A stretch of DNA of 37,158 nucleotides. It comes from Pseudomonas sp. QS1027. GTDB taxonomy: Bacteria > Pseudomonadota > Gammaproteobacteria > Pseudomonadales > Pseudomonadaceae. Position 1 is the stretch's first letter; every line of letters starts with the position of its first letter. The translations under genes and the position numbers were made by a program. The notes under the pieces were generated by a model that saw only the letters and a program-made list of their open reading frames with translations, did not search any database and was not told where the DNA came from. Below, in pieces: positions 33,685-37,158 of this stretch. Location of the stretch: the NCBI RefSeq assembly GCF_002814235.1, contig NZ_PHSU01000054.1, positions 1-37,158 on the forward strand, read 5' to 3'.

Positions 33685-33707
33685 GGAAACAAGGCAAGCC
33701 ACAGAAC

Positions 33708-33744
33708 GCAAAAAGCCCCGCCCGGCGTTATGCCGGACGGGGCT
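33708..33744 (-). terminator. Intrinsic terminator of acsA
   Basis: AGCCCCG..CCGGC and GCCGG..CGGGGCT form a near-perfect stem followed by five T residues on the minus strand, 20 bp after the acsA stop. Confidence 0.92.
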
Positions 33745-33764
33745 CAGTCAACCTCGAACGCGTG

Positions 33765-35720
<1,956 letters not shown>

Positions 35721-35870
35721 CTTTCTTACCTCGGTGGATATGTTGTTGTTTTATGACCCTGTTGTAGCCGGGCCTGCGCCATGGAGCCATTCGACGATGG
35801 TAGTAACAAAGCCCTGCAAAACCTCGGCTCAATCGCTGCAAGGCCTCAAGCACGCTGCCTGTAGCGATTT

Positions 35871-35906
35871 CCAGGCCCCTGAAAATAACTCACGGAACGG
35901 GCCTGG
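35871..35906. repeat. Inverted repeat CCAGGCCC/GGGCCTGG upstream of acsA
   Basis: Two perfect 8-bp arms 20 bp apart, 151 bp before the acsA start. It could be an operator or part of a transcript structure. No gene lies between 35721 and 36134. Confidence 0.35.
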
Positions 35907-36014
35907 GAGACGTTTTTCGACGATTGTTACAGGTTTTGTCAATAGTCTTTATCAAAACCCCCTCTATATGAATGGTTTGTAGACTCTTAACATTCATCCC
36001 GCCAACTAAGGCAG

Positions 36015-36103
36015 CGAATTAACTTAGCGACAGCCCCCACGAAGGCCGTTAATTCGAATTCAAATCAACACCGTTCCACACGTGGCCTCACAAGGGCCAT
36101 GTG
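36015..36103. promoter_or_regulatory. Two inverted repeats upstream of the DUF2790 gene
   Basis: CGAATTAAC (36015-36023) with GTTAATTCG (36048-36056), and CACGTGGCC (36079-36087) with GGCCATGTG (36095-36103, one G-T pair). The first pair has operator-like A/T-rich arms and the second would be a leader hairpin 32 bp before the start codon at 36135. Confidence 0.35.
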
Positions 36104-36134
36104 ACCCCTTACGACCCGAAGAAGGTAAATCGAG

Positions 36135-36398
36135 ATGAAAGCTCTAGTCGTTCTGGCCCTCAGCAGCCTGTGTGCAACCGCCATGGCTGACGAGATTCCA
36201 ACCGACGTTGCCAGCCACACCGTTCCGGTGGAAGAGTACACTTACAGTTCTCACCCGGATATTCAGAAAGTTATCTCCATGAGTGAAGTTCCGGATGTTT
36301 GCGAAGTTGTTCCGGCGCGCATGGTCTATGAAGACTCGCAAGGCGCCCGGCATATCATGGAATACCGCGTCATGGGTAACGGTTGTTCCCACGGTTAA
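36135..36398 (+). CDS. Exported DUF2790 protein
   Basis: 87 residues. Signal peptide MKALVVLALSSLCATAMA followed by the DUF2790 pattern: HPDIQKVISMSEVPDVCEVVPARMVYEDSQGARHIMEYRVMGNGCSHG, shown here only by its key parts: a two-Cys body and a YRVMGNGC ending, consistent with a periplasmic disulfide-containing protein. Several paralogues of this family are found in Pseudomonas genomes, often induced by copper or stress; function is not established. AAGAAGG sits 9 nt before the ATG. Monocistronic. Confidence 0.82.
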   Translation: MKALVVLALSSLCATAMADEIPTDVASHTVPVEEYTYSSHPDIQKVISMSEVPDVCEVVPARMVYEDSQGARHIMEYRVMGNGCSHG

Positions 36399-36432
36399 CC
36401 TCCCGGCCTGCTCCACTCCTGCAAAACCACCC

Positions 36433-36456
36433 GCCGCAAGAAGCACTTCTTGCGGC
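36433..36456. terminator. Hairpin after the DUF2790 gene
   Basis: GCCGCAAGAAG and CTTCTTGCGGC, an 11-bp perfect inverted repeat with 2-nt centre, 34 bp after the stop. It lacks a T run, so it is a weak terminator candidate. Confidence 0.5.
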
Positions 36457-36546
36457 AAAGGTGTTCCTCCCCGCCCCTCCCCTGCCAGCACGACCTGTCC
36501 GGCCCGGTCTGGATCATTTCGCCGTCGCAGCGACAAAAACTGGCTG

Positions 36547-36575
36547 AAACAACCGGACAAATTCCCTATACTGTC
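36547..36575 (+). promoter_or_regulatory. Putative nrdB promoter
   Basis: CTGAAA (4/6) and TATACT (5/6) with a 17-bp spacer, around 36545-36575, about 270 bp before nrdB. The long leader contains CGTGTGA (36773-36779) pairing with TCACACG (36801-36807). I saw no clear NrdR box pair. Confidence 0.35.
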
Positions 36576-36840
36576 GGCATCCATTCGCGCCTGAAAAAGC
36601 GTCGAATCGAGCTGAAAACCCTCGTTGATTCAGGCCCTTGCAGGCCCCAGGGGAAGGCCCGGCGCCCTCTCCCATCGACGACACGGGATCATCCCGTACC
36701 TATTCCATGTTTTTGCGTGCACGAACCGCTGCTGCAAGCAACATATCCTTTAGATCCAAAGCGGCCATTGGTCGTGTGACAAGCCAACCATCAGTGTTTT
36801 TCACACGGCCATCTGGCCCTCACGCAGGAGACGACACGTC

Positions 36841-37158
36841 ATGCTGAGCTGGGACGAATTCGACAAAGAAGAAGGCGAGGTTGCCGTCAAGGGCGCCAAC
36901 GCTGGCCACGCCACCGAAGCCAACATGGACCGCCTCGACAGCGCCGGTGGCGCCGCGGCCCAGGAGGCCCGTGCCGTGACCGCTTCCGACTCGGCCGCCA
37001 TCGCCCGCGCCAAGGCGGCACTCGACGCCCTGGACGTGGCCGAAGGCCTGGCTGAACTCGAAGGCGCCTCGGCCCGTGTCGCGGTCGACGAAAAGCGCAT
37101 GATCAACTGCCGCGCCGACCTCAACCAACTCGTACCGTTCAAGTACGACTGGGCCTGG
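36841..37158 (+). CDS. nrdB: Ribonucleotide reductase beta subunit NrdB (5' part)
   Basis: The first 106 residues of a class Ia/Ic RNR small subunit, running off the window. MLSWDEFDKEE starts the protein; an Ala-rich helical extension (about 20-80) precedes the conserved KRMINCRADLNQLVPFKYDWAW. The radical-cofactor ligands lie beyond the window end. GGAG is 10 nt before the ATG. nrdA is not upstream on this strand; the preceding gene is the DUF2790 protein. Reduces ribonucleotides to deoxyribonucleotides together with NrdA. Confidence 0.92.
   Translation, partial: MLSWDEFDKEEGEVAVKGANAGHATEANMDRLDSAGGAAAQEARAVTASDSAAIARAKAALDALDVAEGLAELEGASARVAVDEKRMINCRADLNQLVPFKYDWAW

Overview
The window comes from a fluorescent-group Pseudomonas chromosome (P. 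fluorescens type, high GC). Gene content and order support this: AmrZ, RsmA/CsrA, the arginine succinyltransferase (AST) operon with the Pseudomonas-specific two-subunit transferase (aruF plus aruG/astA), the aot arginine/ornithine transporter operon with the AraC-type ArgR, and a REP-doublet (REPIN) with the GGAGCCGGCTTGCTGGCGATG core found between Pseudomonas genes. The species call is inference from remembered gene order and protein similarity; no search was run.

Layout. 1-2000: structured non-coding tail, a two-domain SAM methyltransferase and tRNA-Arg(CCT). 2000-5700: two small membrane/secreted proteins, amrZ behind an AlgU-like promoter, mgtE, and an exported DUF4124/SmpA-like protein. 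5700-10600, minus strand: two identical tRNA-Arg(ACG), tRNA-Ser(GCT), csrA/rsmA, lysC and alaS, a conserved Pseudomonas housekeeping block. 10850-11730: an operator-like palindrome, an FMN riboswitch and a type II lumazine synthase (ribH2). 11875-14875: a tandem pair of paralogous proteins that join a beta-roll (RTX-like) region to a C-terminal M91-type zinc peptidase domain. 14872-22600, minus strand: aruC-aruF-astA-astD-astB-(His-rich small protein)-astE, the complete route from arginine to glutamate and succinate. 22863-27821: a 1652-residue dermonecrotic-toxin-like/leucine-rich-repeat protein. 27825-33102, minus strand: aotJ-aotQ-aotM-aotO-aotP-argR. 33600-35720: REPIN and acsA. 36135 onward: an exported DUF2790 protein and the 5' end of nrdB, cut by the window edge.

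How it works together. ArgR (27825-28817) is expected to activate both its own transport operon and the AST operon. TGTCGC-N8-AA half sites are visible before aotJ and before aruC, so arginine import and catabolism form one regulon. AcsA handles acetate activation next door.

The accessory part is two insertions of predicted effector-like proteins, both on the plus strand, one on each side of the AST operon. Each runs tail-to-tail into the neighbouring core operon (stop codons overlapping or 3 bp apart). The tandem beta-roll/M91 pair and the NEL-less double-module LRR protein are the strongest candidates for undescribed biology. The LRR gene shares its upstream region with the ArgR-controlled aruC promoter.
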